Virus record (IMG/VR): IMGVR_UViG_3300022751_000022
Location: 1-43,703 of that record
Strand: one strand, 5' to 3'
Length of the DNA stretch: 43,703 nt
Source: a virus
Shown here: in pieces, positions 22,464-29,233 of the stretch
Position numbering within the stretch: position 1 is the stretch's first letter
How the letters are laid out: the number at the start of each line of letters is the position of its first letter
Notes under the pieces: generated by a model
What the model was told of the DNA's origin: nothing
What the model saw: only the letters and a program-made list of their open reading frames with translations
Databases searched by the model: none
Position numbers and translations under genes: made by a program

Positions 22464-24352
22464 TATAAAGTTAACGACCCTCCTAGTCTTTTATTTGAAT
22501 CTAAAGTGTTTTTTAGCACTCCTATTAATGATTGTCCTGATATTTCAAATACTACCGTTCCGCTTCCAAATGATGATCCCCCAGATACCGATGAGTTACT
22601 TCTTGATGCAGGCGAACTGTAAGACGCACCGCTTGAATAGTTCCCAGATGATGCGCCAGAACCACTAGCTTTGGATGATATTGCACCGCCCGCAGCTTTT
22701 AAAGCTACGCCTACAGCTATTGCAGCAACTCCGGCACCAATAGTTACAACCGGATTTCCAGAAGTTAATGCTTTGTCAATGACTCCTTTTGCAACAGCTA
22801 ATGTACCGTATTTTATAAGTAAGGATCCCATTTCTGACAAAAAAGCACCTATTGAAGATATTAATGTTTTTCCAATTGCTCCAAATACATTTTGACCTTT
22901 AGCTAACGCCTCACCTATAGACGTTCCTAATTCTTCAAATGTTTTAGTAATTGATGTTTTCACCAACGAATCTAAATCTTTATTAAAGTCTTGAAGCAAT
23001 TTTAATGTAGCTAATAATTCAGAACTAACAACCGGGCGTATTCCTTTGAATGATGTTGTAATTTCTCCTGGTAAACTTCTAAGTTTGTTCTTAAACTCAT
23101 CAAGCTTTCCATTAAAAGTTTCTATTGTGTTTAAATCTACTAATGAATTATCAGGAGTGACATTTCCAACTCCTGAAACTTGTGGCGTATCATAAGTTTT
23201 TTTAGATGCTTTTTCTTTAGTATAATCAAGCTTTATTTGAGCAGCTGTTTGTTTTTCTAGACTGTTTGTTAGTTTATCTTGATCTTGTATGTTTTTACGC
23301 AATTCACCTCCTAAACCTTGTAATGTCTGAGAGTATTTAAAAGCAGCTAATGCAGTTTTTTCGGCTTTACTTAATGCATTAGCGCGTCCTGCTGTTAATT
23401 CTGCCTCTAAATCAATTTCTCCTCTTAGTTGTTTATTTAAAATTACAGCAGCATCATAAGCCTCTTGCTTGGTTAACCTATATTGTTTAAACTGTGCAGC
23501 TATAGAATTGTTTACGCTATTTTGTATTTTTTCTTCTTCTTCGGCTAGTTTAACTATCCTGTCCGTTAGTGCTGCAGCTTTTGCTTTTGCTATTAAAGCA
23601 GAAGTAACATCACGGACTGTTTTGGCTACGTTACCGTTTAATATTTCCTCTTTAGTAAGGTTCCCAAAATAAGCAGGATATTCGTCTTGTAGTTTTTTAA
23701 CCGCAATTAATCTATCTTCCATTGAAAGATTAATGTTTTTAGCCGCCGAAACATATGCTCCAACACTTGAAATCTGAGCTTGTGCATTTTTAGCAGACTC
23801 TACGTTCAAATCTTGCATGTCTTTACGTGCTTGATCGAACGTTCCTGAAAGCTTATTGAATACATCACTTACTGTTATGCCTTTTTGAGACATATAAGTA
23901 AGGCCTGATGTAACTAATGATATTGCCAACAAAAGACCTCCTGTGCCCATAAGCGAAGCTCCTACGGCTTTAAACGCTGCCCCTGCTGATCCTGTCTCTT
24001 TAACTAAATAACCAAATGATTCGGCAGTAGCGGTAATATTGTTTCCAATACCCATAATGCCGAAAGGCGCATCCTGTGCAATTCTTCCAAATTGAGTTAA
24101 TGCATTAGATCCGTTACCAATTTTTTTGTTAAAGTTATTTATGGCAGGAGCGGCATTATTTAAACCGTTTTTTAACTTATCAAGATTAGCATTTGCTGCT
24201 AATATTTTTTTATCAAGATCGCCCGTATCAGCATCAATACCAATTCGTATTCTCTTTTGTTTTTCAAGGTTCTTTATTTTTGCTTCAACTTGAGCAATTG
24301 CGGCTTCAAATTCAGCAGCATCAGCTCCAATTTGTACTTCTAATCCTGCCAT
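22463..24352 (-). CDS. Tape measure protein
   Basis: 629 aa. N-terminal coiled coil (AAEFEAAIAQVEAKIKNLEK), long Ala/Lys/Leu-rich helices through residues 1-400, and hydrophobic segments (about residues 140-155, and 500-560 with IGAGVAAIAVGVALKAAG). The C-terminal 70 residues are Ser/Gly-rich. It would set tail length and be ejected into the host membrane. At 629 aa the tail would be short to medium, roughly 90-100 nm by the usual rule. Confidence 0.85.
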   Translation of the reverse strand: MAGLEVQIGADAAEFEAAIAQVEAKIKNLEKQKRIRIGIDADTGDLDKKILAANANLDKLKNGLNNAAPAINNFNKKIGNGSNALTQFGRIAQDAPFGIMGIGNNITATAESFGYLVKETGSAGAAFKAVGASLMGTGGLLLAISLVTSGLTYMSQKGITVSDVFNKLSGTFDQARKDMQDLNVESAKNAQAQISSVGAYVSAAKNINLSMEDRLIAVKKLQDEYPAYFGNLTKEEILNGNVAKTVRDVTSALIAKAKAAALTDRIVKLAEEEEKIQNSVNNSIAAQFKQYRLTKQEAYDAAVILNKQLRGEIDLEAELTAGRANALSKAEKTALAAFKYSQTLQGLGGELRKNIQDQDKLTNSLEKQTAAQIKLDYTKEKASKKTYDTPQVSGVGNVTPDNSLVDLNTIETFNGKLDEFKNKLRSLPGEITTSFKGIRPVVSSELLATLKLLQDFNKDLDSLVKTSITKTFEELGTSIGEALAKGQNVFGAIGKTLISSIGAFLSEMGSLLIKYGTLAVAKGVIDKALTSGNPVVTIGAGVAAIAVGVALKAAGGAISSKASGSGASSGNYSSGASYSSPASRSNSSVSGGSSFGSGTVVFEISGQSLIGVLKNTLDSNKRLGGSLTL

Positions 24353-24353
24353 T

Positions 24354-25027
24354 TTATTTGCTGTTTACTTGTTTCATATATTCCTGAGTAACCTCTAAAA
24401 AACGTTTTCTTTGAGCATCAGAAATTATATTATCTTTTTTATCAATTCCTAACTTCATAAATTGAGTTATTGATTTGGGCATTTTTTTAGCATCCATGTG
24501 AGATCCTACCATTGAATACCAAGCTAAGATACGTACTTTTTCCCATTCTCGATCCTGCATTCTTGACCAAGCAAATAGGCGAATCTGAAACTCCGCAAAA
24601 CTCATGTCGTAAACACGTTTTAATGTGGGGATTCCAAGTTCGCCTATAGCAAATGAAATAACATCTTTTTGAAAGTTTATTTTATGGCTTTCACTACTTT
24701 TTTTTTGTCTTCATTTTCTGGAACTCCCTTTGATAATGATTCAAAAAATGCTTTTACAAACGATTGTACAAACTCACCTAAAACACCTCCATTTTCATCA
24801 ATCATGTCGTTTATTGTGTACATGTCGAAATCAACTTCTTCACGCTTTCTATTGACTGAATATAAGCGAGAATAGTATAATAGCTTAGGATAAATTGAAA
24901 CGTCACCCGCTTCTATTTTTTCCCCAATATGAACCAAATCAAGACCAGTATTCTCAACCAATTCAGTTAAAAATCCAATACCGAAATGGAATTCTTTTTC
25001 TAATAATATGATTTTATTTGGAGCCAT
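24354..25027 (-). CDS. Tail assembly chaperone, -1 frameshift product (GT-like)
   Basis: Joined reading of two frames. The first 110 codons (25027-24698) end in a run of nine A (minus strand; T9 at 24698-24706). A -1 slip there continues through an open second frame into LGIPTLKRVYD and the 83-residue ORF from 24605, giving 224 aa. This is the standard G/GT arrangement of siphophages, placed between tail tube and tape measure as expected. The second frame has no stop from the slip site to 24354. Confidence 0.8.
24677..25027 (-). CDS. Tail assembly chaperone (G-like)
   Basis: 116 aa, unshifted product that stops at 24677. Acidic and helical (VELVENTGLDLVH style N-terminal region, then FVQSFVKAFFESLSKG). 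The last codons before the stop contain the A9 slippery run. Together with the frameshifted form it would bind the tape measure before tube polymerisation. Confidence 0.8.
   Translation of the reverse strand: MAPNKIILLEKEFHFGIGFLTELVENTGLDLVHIGEKIEAGDVSIYPKLLYYSRLYSVNRKREEVDFDMYTINDMIDENGGVLGEFVQSFVKAFFESLSKGVPENEDKKKVVKAIK
24698..24706 (-). promoter_or_regulatory. A9 slippery site for -1 frameshift
   Basis: Nine consecutive A on the minus strand, read as three AAA codons in the zero frame, which allows tandem tRNA slippage. No strong stem was found directly downstream; the A-run alone may suffice. Confidence 0.75.
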
Positions 25028-25030
25028 AAG

Positions 25031-25480
25031 TTAAACGCTTGGTGCTAATGGGTCAGTTGTTGTAATTGCGCCTGATCCGTCAATTGTGATAGACGAAGTT
25101 GTAAATTCGTCTCCTGCAGGAGCATCTAAAGATAATGACGTAATATATCCGGTTCCGTAATAAGTTAAATCGGTAGTTCCCGAATCCATTTTCCAATTTA
25201 CTTTAGTTTTCGTTTGTTGCAGTCCTAGTAAATAATCGTGTGACGCTTTTGTATCATCACCTCCTACGCTTGTAGTATCTATTATTTCCATATCTGCATC
25301 AATCGTATAAGAAAACGCGCCTGGTTGTTTTTCAACAAGACCCGGAGAACATTTTGTTTGCGATTCAATGATAGCTAAATCTGTATTTAATGTATTTCCG
25401 GTAAGGCAAGCTAGGGGGCGATAAAGCGCTCCGTCATGAATGTAAAGTATAAGGCCTTCGCCTTTGATTTTATCTGCCAT
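25031..25480 (-). CDS. Major tail tube protein
   Basis: 149 aa of TP901-1-type tail tube: LILYIHDGALYRPLACLTGN at the start, LAIIESQTKCSPGLVEK, and a Ser/Thr/Asp-rich beta C-terminus (YYGTGYITSLSLDAPAGDEF). It would polymerise as hexameric rings around the tape measure. A paralogue lies at 19591-20106. Confidence 0.8.
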   Translation of the reverse strand: MADKIKGEGLILYIHDGALYRPLACLTGNTLNTDLAIIESQTKCSPGLVEKQPGAFSYTIDADMEIIDTTSVGGDDTKASHDYLLGLQQTKTKVNWKMDSGTTDLTYYGTGYITSLSLDAPAGDEFTTSSITIDGSGAITTTDPLAPSV

Positions 25481-25558
25481 TGTATTTTTATTTTAATGTT
25501 AAATTCATTTGCTATGATGTAAAAGTACAAAAATATTTTATATGTTATTGAAAAACAT

Positions 25559-25566
25559 TATATTTG
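25559..25566 (+). promoter_or_regulatory. Bacteroidota -7 promoter element for HNH gene
   Basis: TATATTTG on the plus strand, a full match to TAnnTTTG. The -33 region at the right distance reads TTTA rather than TTG. It lets the endonuclease be transcribed against the late operon. Confidence 0.6.
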
Positions 25567-25645
25567 TGTTGTCGAATGCAAGCGATATAACAATTTAATA
25601 AATTCTCCCTTTTGAGTGCCTTGCATCACTTTTTAGGGAGTTTTT
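25567..25645 (+). ncRNA. Kissing-loop leader element C
   Basis: Leader of the HNH gene. Hairpin 1 (25567-25574 with 25583-25592; 8 bp including one G-U and a 2-nt bulge) shows the loop ATGCAAG. Hairpin 2 has outer arms CTCCCT/AGGGAG (25605-25610, 25635-25640), inner stem GAGTG/CACTT, and an 8-nt apical loop that contains CTTGCAT. The loops are complementary over 7 nt. TTTTTG follows, 6 nt before ATG. Confidence 0.78.
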
Positions 25646-25651
25646 GTATTT

Positions 25652-26182
25652 ATGGAAGAATGGAGAAATATTAAAGAATATGAAGGATTATATCAGGTTA
25701 GTGATTTAGGTAATGTAAAAAGTTTGCCAAGAATAGCCAAAGCGCCTAGAGGACTAGAAAGATTTATAAAAGAAAGGGTATTGAAATATTCTGAAAATAA
25801 AGGCGGTTATCTAGCTGTTGTGTTGTGTAACGAAGGCATAATGTCAACTAAATATATTCATCAACTAGTAGCTGAATGTTTTTTAAATCATAATTATGAT
25901 AATAAAAATTTAGTCATAAATCATAAAGACTTTAATAGACAAAACAATAAATTGGATAATTTAGAAATAGTTACATTTAGAACCAATACTAATAAAAAGT
26001 ACTTAAAATCTTCAAGTAAATACACTGGTGTTTTTTGGATAAAGAAAAACAATAAATGGATGGCTAGTATTAGAATAAATAATCGTAATAAATATTTAGG
26101 TTCTTTTAAAGACGAGTTTAAAGCGCATTTAGCATATGAACAAGAACTAAAAAATCTACTTCAAAACGAGGTTAAGCCTTAA
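25652..26182 (+). CDS. NUMOD4-HNH homing endonuclease
   Basis: 176 aa in three parts: a NUMOD4 module (EEWRNIKEYEGLYQVSDLGNVKSLPR type, residues 2-30), an HNH nuclease core (HQLVAECFL, then VINHKDFNRQNNKLDNLEIV near residues 88-108) and an AP2-like DNA-binding domain (YTGVFWIKKNNKWMASIRI, YLGSFKDEFKAH). It is free-standing, on the opposite strand to the late genes, and overlaps the 3' end of the tail terminator gene by 27 nt. It is a selfish element that could also give the phage an advantage over related phages. Confidence 0.9.
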   Translation: MEEWRNIKEYEGLYQVSDLGNVKSLPRIAKAPRGLERFIKERVLKYSENKGGYLAVVLCNEGIMSTKYIHQLVAECFLNHNYDNKNLVINHKDFNRQNNKLDNLEIVTFRTNTNKKYLKSSSKYTGVFWIKKNNKWMASIRINNRNKYLGSFKDEFKAHLAYEQELKNLLQNEVKP

Positions 26183-26584
26183 AAATGATCTGTAAATATT
26201 ATCAGTATCAGTAACCGTTTCCAATGATGTTTCGTAAGTTATATTCTGCGTAACATTAGTAAATCCCTGTATAGTTAATTTAGGATTTAAAAGATTAATA
26301 ACAGCTTGTTCAATATCATTTAACAATAATCTGCTTCCTGTATTACCTACACTTGAATAACGTGTGTAAATTTCAATTAATAATGATGATTGCCATTCGT
26401 ACTCACATTTAGTATTTTTCAATACTTCCTTATCCTGGGCAGTCATTAAAATGTATTCTGATAAATTAGCGTTTCCGGTTAATCTACTATCAAACGTTTT
26501 TATTATTTTTGAATTAACCACAATATTATTAGTGGCTTCAAAAACCGCTTTACGAATAAATTTATCTGGATTCGTTGTAACCAT
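26156..26584 (-). CDS. Tail terminator / completion protein
   Basis: 142 aa, positioned between the gp10-like protein and the tail tube, where siphophages carry the tail terminator. It has the helix-strand layout of that family: LIEIYTRYSSVGNTGSRLLL in the middle and a C-terminal strand SFLRLNLVLK. Its 3' end is overlapped by the HNH gene. Confidence 0.65.
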   Translation of the reverse strand: MVTTNPDKFIRKAVFEATNNIVVNSKIIKTFDSRLTGNANLSEYILMTAQDKEVLKNTKCEYEWQSSLLIEIYTRYSSVGNTGSRLLLNDIEQAVINLLNPKLTIQGFTNVTQNITYETSLETVTDTDNIYRSFLRLNLVLK

Positions 26585-26588
26585 GTTT

Positions 26589-26596
26589 CAAAGATA
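26589..26596 (-). promoter_or_regulatory. -7 element with leaderless spacing
   Basis: TATCTTTG followed by 4 nt and ATG at 26584, with its upstream gene ending at 26597. Same box-N4-ATG spacing as at 20106, 31069 and 35378. Confidence 0.5.
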
Positions 26597-27118
26597 CTAT
26601 ATTTTTTTCTTTAATTTACCAAGTAATTTTCTAAGGTTTTGCAAATAATCCCTTTTACCCTTCATCCATGCCGGATATAGAAAAGGCTGTGGATTTATTC
26701 CTGCGCCTAATATTTTGGCAAAGATAGGATAAGCTGCTTTTTCATCAATGCCTTTTGATCGACACCAAATTTTTATCGCTTCTAATCCATCCTTAAAAGA
26801 ACCTCCTTTTTGACCTCTCAAACTATTTGCCATACTTTCAAATTCAGCAGGTACTTTCACTTTGGTTCCTGTTCCAAATTCAATATAACCTCCGTATTTT
26901 TCATTTACAGTTAATTCGTAATTCATACTACTTTTTCTACGGAAAGAAATAGACTGAGCTAATTTACCAAAGTTTTTAGGAGCTAGCTTCTTTGCATCAC
27001 CTTCTATTTGAAACGCAATAGCTTGTGTTTCGGCATCAATCATTTTCTCGGTGTCTTTACCAAACTTACGTATCGCCTGAATAGTCGCAAATGTTCCTTT
27101 TACTCCGGTTCTAGCCAT
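26597..27118 (-). CDS. HK97 gp10-like head-tail protein
   Basis: 173 aa, family HK97-gp10_like: helical start (TIQAIRKFGKDTEKMIDAETQ), then KLAPKNFGKLAQSISF, YGGYIEFGTGTKVKVP, and the end NPQPFLYPAWMKGKRDYLQN. It joins the neck to the tail. It overlaps the upstream head-closure gene by 8 nt. Confidence 0.85.
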   Translation of the reverse strand: MARTGVKGTFATIQAIRKFGKDTEKMIDAETQAIAFQIEGDAKKLAPKNFGKLAQSISFRRKSSMNYELTVNEKYGGYIEFGTGTKVKVPAEFESMANSLRGQKGGSFKDGLEAIKIWCRSKGIDEKAAYPIFAKILGAGINPQPFLYPAWMKGKRDYLQNLRKLLGKLKKKI

Positions 27119-27434
27119 TAGCCGTAATATTTAATTCTCTGAATAATTCATCATTGTATCTAATATCATTTACAACCCTTTTTATTCCACGATATTCTAT
27201 TGTTAAATTATCTATGTTATCAGGAGTGATTTTAGGTGTTGCACGAATATTAAACGACCAATTATCTTTAATGTCTGATTTGCCTATGCTGTAATCACGA
27301 TAAGCTGAATTTTGCTTTAATTCAGCCCAAAATGAGCCAATTAAAACATCTGTTACAGTATTACCACCGTAACCGTCAGGAACGTTGGTTGTACTGTAAA
27401 TTTTAATTCTTTTATCGTATTGTCTTGCTAACAT
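27111..27434 (-). CDS. Head-tail adaptor (SPP1 gp16-like)
   Basis: 107 aa. The strand-rich pattern DKRIKIYSTTNVPDGYGGNT, FWAELKQNSAYRDYSIGKSD and a C-terminal YRGIKRVVNDIRYND is that of the phage head-tail joining protein family, a ring below the connector. The start lies inside the overlapping micro-gene 27428-27568. Confidence 0.8.
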   Translation of the reverse strand: MLARQYDKRIKIYSTTNVPDGYGGNTVTDVLIGSFWAELKQNSAYRDYSIGKSDIKDNWSFNIRATPKITPDNIDNLTIEYRGIKRVVNDIRYNDELFRELNITANG

Positions 27435-27568
27435 TTTTTACTTAATATTAAATAAAATTCAATGAAAAAAAGTTTAATTTCAAATAAATTATAGTCTAAT
27501 CCTTTATCACAAATAAAAGAAAGTCCTATAAAATGGCTATAAACATTACATCGCTTACTTAGTATCAT
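27428..27568 (-). CDS. Small coupled ORF between connector genes
   Basis: 46 aa, Cys-, Phe- and Leu-rich (VYSHFIGLSFICDKGLDYN and FEIKLFFIEFYLILSKK). Its ATG overlaps the connector stop (ATGA at 27565-27568) and its end overlaps the adaptor start. It may be a real small membrane-like peptide or only a coupling ORF that carries ribosomes across the gap. Confidence 0.4.
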   Translation of the reverse strand: MILSKRCNVYSHFIGLSFICDKGLDYNLFEIKLFFIEFYLILSKKC

Positions 27569-28020
27569 ATAAATCTTTTTTCTACATCCAAAGCTTCAGT
27601 TACGCTAATCGGTATCATTTGGCTATTCACTTGTTTCTCTGACTCGTAGTACCATATTTTAATCATTTGCAATGCTGATTGAATAAAAATATCTGGCACT
27701 TCTTCGGGTGTCGCATAACCAATATTTAACGTAACCGTTTTTGCATCAGGATAAATAGTGTACATTGTACGAGTAATTGACCACGGCAAAGGATCTGTTG
27801 GAACTACAACCGAGTTAATCGGGTAATCGTAAACTTTTACCTGACAACTACCATTATAAACAATATCACGTGCATACATAAAATGTCTTGTTCTTTGCTC
27901 AACGTATCTTAATGATGCATTAATCATTGAAGTTATTTCCGCATCATCCTCAGTTAAATCAGGATCAATACGTAAATAGTTTTTAGCTCTTTCTAAAGTG
28001 ATTACATCGATGTACGCCAT
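27565..28020 (-). CDS. Head-tail connector (gp6-like)
   Basis: 151 aa: ITLERAKNYLRIDPDLTEDD, then ITSMINASLRYVEQRTRH, and VFIQSALQMIKIWYYESEKQ. This is the phage gp6-like connector family that binds beneath the portal. A terminator (28051-28077) and -7 box (28038-28045) lie between it and the preceding gene. Confidence 0.85.
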   Translation of the reverse strand: MAYIDVITLERAKNYLRIDPDLTEDDAEITSMINASLRYVEQRTRHFMYARDIVYNGSCQVKVYDYPINSVVVPTDPLPWSITRTMYTIYPDAKTVTLNIGYATPEEVPDIFIQSALQMIKIWYYESEKQVNSQMIPISVTEALDVEKRFI

Positions 28021-28037
28021 TGTAAAATTGTTTGATT

Positions 28038-28045
28038 CAAAGATA
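28038..28045 (-). promoter_or_regulatory. Bacteroidota -7 promoter element
   Basis: TATCTTTG on the minus strand, 17 nt before the connector start and just after the terminator at 28051-28077. It restarts transcription of the neck-tail genes. Confidence 0.5.
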
Positions 28046-28050
28046 TAAAA

Positions 28051-28077
28051 AAAACCGATACGTTATGCATCGGTTTT
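28051..28077 (-). terminator. Intrinsic terminator
   Basis: 9-bp stem AAAACCGAT/ATCGGTTTT (28051-28059 with 28069-28077), 9-nt loop, then a T-run on the minus strand. It ends the short operon containing 28098-28394. Confidence 0.85.
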
Positions 28078-28097
28078 AATCTCCTTTCTTTTAATAA

Positions 28098-28394
28098 TTA
28101 TCTATAACTCAAATTTGCAAATGTTTTCCCTCCTTCTGTCATTATGAAATAAGTTAAATCCTTGTTTAAAGGGATTGCTTTACCACCATCATGAACAACA
28201 AATGCGTAAATCTGCTTAGTGTTTATATCTGATTCATCATCATTATCCGCGACATAAGTCCTTTCAAATACTGCGTTAAACATATTGGAAAACTCATTAT
28301 AATTCAATTCTCTGTGTATGAATTGGTAATCGCCTCCTAAACTTTTGTTTAGTTCTGTTCTGTCTGAATATACTGATCTTAAAATAAAACCCAT
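28098..28394 (-). CDS. Small virion-region protein, unknown
   Basis: 98 aa, one alpha/beta domain with acidic middle (VADNDDESDINTKQIYAFVVH) and a strand end (YFIMTEGGKTFANLSYR). Between the structured leader gene and the connector, so it may be a minor head or neck protein. No family recognised. Confidence 0.55.
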   Translation of the reverse strand: MGFILRSVYSDRTELNKSLGGDYQFIHRELNYNEFSNMFNAVFERTYVADNDDESDINTKQIYAFVVHDGGKAIPLNKDLTYFIMTEGGKTFANLSYR

Positions 28395-28433
28395 AATGTA
28401 TGTATGTATTTATTTATGTATAATCCCTACTCG

Positions 28434-28613
28434 TTAGCTTTTCGGGTTCCGCTTTTTATTGTTGTAGTTTTGCTTTAATTCCTTCGTTTCTTTTTTAATT
28501 TCCGATACTTCTCCAACACCAACACGAAGCAAATAACCGCCTCTTTGCTCTGTTACTTCAATCGTATCTCCCGCAGTATGATCCAAATGATCTTTTAATA
28601 ATTTGACTTTCAT
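28434..28613 (-). CDS. Small head-region protein, KOW-like
   Basis: 59 aa. The start VKLLKDHLDHTAGDTIEVTEQRGGYLL type sequence (residues 2-28) matches the short phage-head 'V.LLKD..G...GD.IEV...RA..L...GV' pattern, followed by a charged helix (EIKKETKELKQNYNNKKR). Such proteins occur near capsid genes as decoration or accessory proteins. It is the first gene after the structured RNA at 28630-28782. Confidence 0.55.
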   Translation of the reverse strand: MKVKLLKDHLDHTAGDTIEVTEQRGGYLLRVGVGEVSEIKKETKELKQNYNNKKRNPKS

Positions 28614-28629
28614 AACTATTAGTTTTAAT

Positions 28630-28770
28630 TAAATAAAAACGCACAAACTAAACTTTAAACTTAACGTCTCAGCCCACCGTACGGGGTATTAATTCCGCTC
28701 CTTACAATATCTTTCAATTGTCGTTCTACCTATTTAGTTAAACCTTTGACCTAAGGCAGTGCGTTTTATA
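28630..28770 (-). ncRNA. Structured leader RNA, unknown class
   Basis: Between a TATCTTTG promoter and the 28613 start, the minus strand folds under a 9-bp closing stem (AAAACGCAC at 28759-28767 with GTGCGTTTT at 28636-28644), then a T5-rich tail. Inside: ACAAT/ATTGT hairpin, AACTAAA/TTTAGTT and CCTTA/TAAGG long-range pairs, and a GC-rich patch containing the palindrome CCGTACGG. It has no open reading frame. It looks like a cis-acting structured leader or a stable small RNA. Confidence 0.6.
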
Positions 28771-28774
28771 GTTT

Positions 28775-28782
28775 CAAAGATA
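28775..28782 (-). promoter_or_regulatory. Bacteroidota -7 promoter element
   Basis: TTATCTTTG context on the minus strand gives TATCTTTG. It precedes the structured leader RNA and is divergent from the plus-strand promoter at 28795-28824. Confidence 0.5.
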
Positions 28783-28794
28783 ATAAAAATATTG

Positions 28795-28824
28795 TTGCGT
28801 ATTTAAAAATAATTGTTACATTTA
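28795..28824 (+). promoter_or_regulatory. Bacteroidota promoter for plus-strand cassette
   Basis: TTG at 28795-28797, a 19-nt spacer and TACATTTA at 28817-28824, one base from the TAnnTTTG consensus. It would drive the two plus-strand genes independently of the late operon. Confidence 0.6.
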
Positions 28825-28847
28825 CAATCTGAAATAAGAACACATAA

Positions 28848-28936
28848 ATATTTACCAGAAGTCGGAAGCTGATAAGTATAAAAACACAAACAAGACTCTT
28901 TAGAACTGCCGACTCAGTTTTATTGGGTCTTTTTTA
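28848..28936 (+). ncRNA. Kissing-loop leader element D
   Basis: Hairpin 1: 28848-28858 with 28869-28879 (10 pairs, one mismatch), 10-nt loop containing AGTCGG. Hairpin 2: outer AAGACTC/GGGTCTT (28892-28898, 28925-28931), inner AACTG/CAGTT (28904-28908, 28915-28919), and a 6-nt apical loop that is exactly CCGACT. The two loops are complementary over 6 nt. A T-run (TTTTTT) follows, 13 nt before the ATG at 28949. This is the clearest member of the family. Confidence 0.82.
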
Positions 28937-28948
28937 ATTTATATAGTT

Positions 28949-29230
28949 ATGAAAACAGTTAAAATTATTATTACATTATCAGTATTTTTATTATTAACGT
29001 CATGTGCTGATGTATCGCCAAATGTAAGCGAATGCGTTACGCCAGAAGCTTATGGTTTCTGGTTTGGATTATGGCATGGGATTGTTTCTCCAATATCATT
29101 TATTGGAAGTTTATTCATTGATGATATTGCATTTTACGCATACAATAACAATGGAGGTTGGTATAATTTCGGTTTTGTATTAGGCGCTGGAATATTAGGT
29201 TTTGGCGGTTCTCATTCCTCTAAAAAGTAA
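28949..29230 (+). CDS. Small lipoprotein, moron candidate
   Basis: 93 aa. Signal peptide with lipobox (ITLSVFLLLTSCAD; the Cys is residue 19). The rest carries GFWFGLWHGIVSPISFIGSLF and NNNGGWYNFGFVLGAGIL, a pattern found in small bacterial membrane lipoproteins of unknown role. Carried by a phage on its own promoter, it may alter the host envelope, for example to exclude other phages. That role is inference. Confidence 0.72.
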   Translation: MKTVKIIITLSVFLLLTSCADVSPNVSECVTPEAYGFWFGLWHGIVSPISFIGSLFIDDIAFYAYNNNGGWYNFGFVLGAGILGFGGSHSSKK

Positions 29231-29233
29231 ACC

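Noticed and set aside
28660-28680. A CTGAGA sequence in the structured leader, as in TPP riboswitches, and a CGTACGGT stretch reminiscent of group II domain V
   Set aside because: The other conserved TPP parts are missing or in the wrong order, and no domain V partner strand or reverse transcriptase is present.
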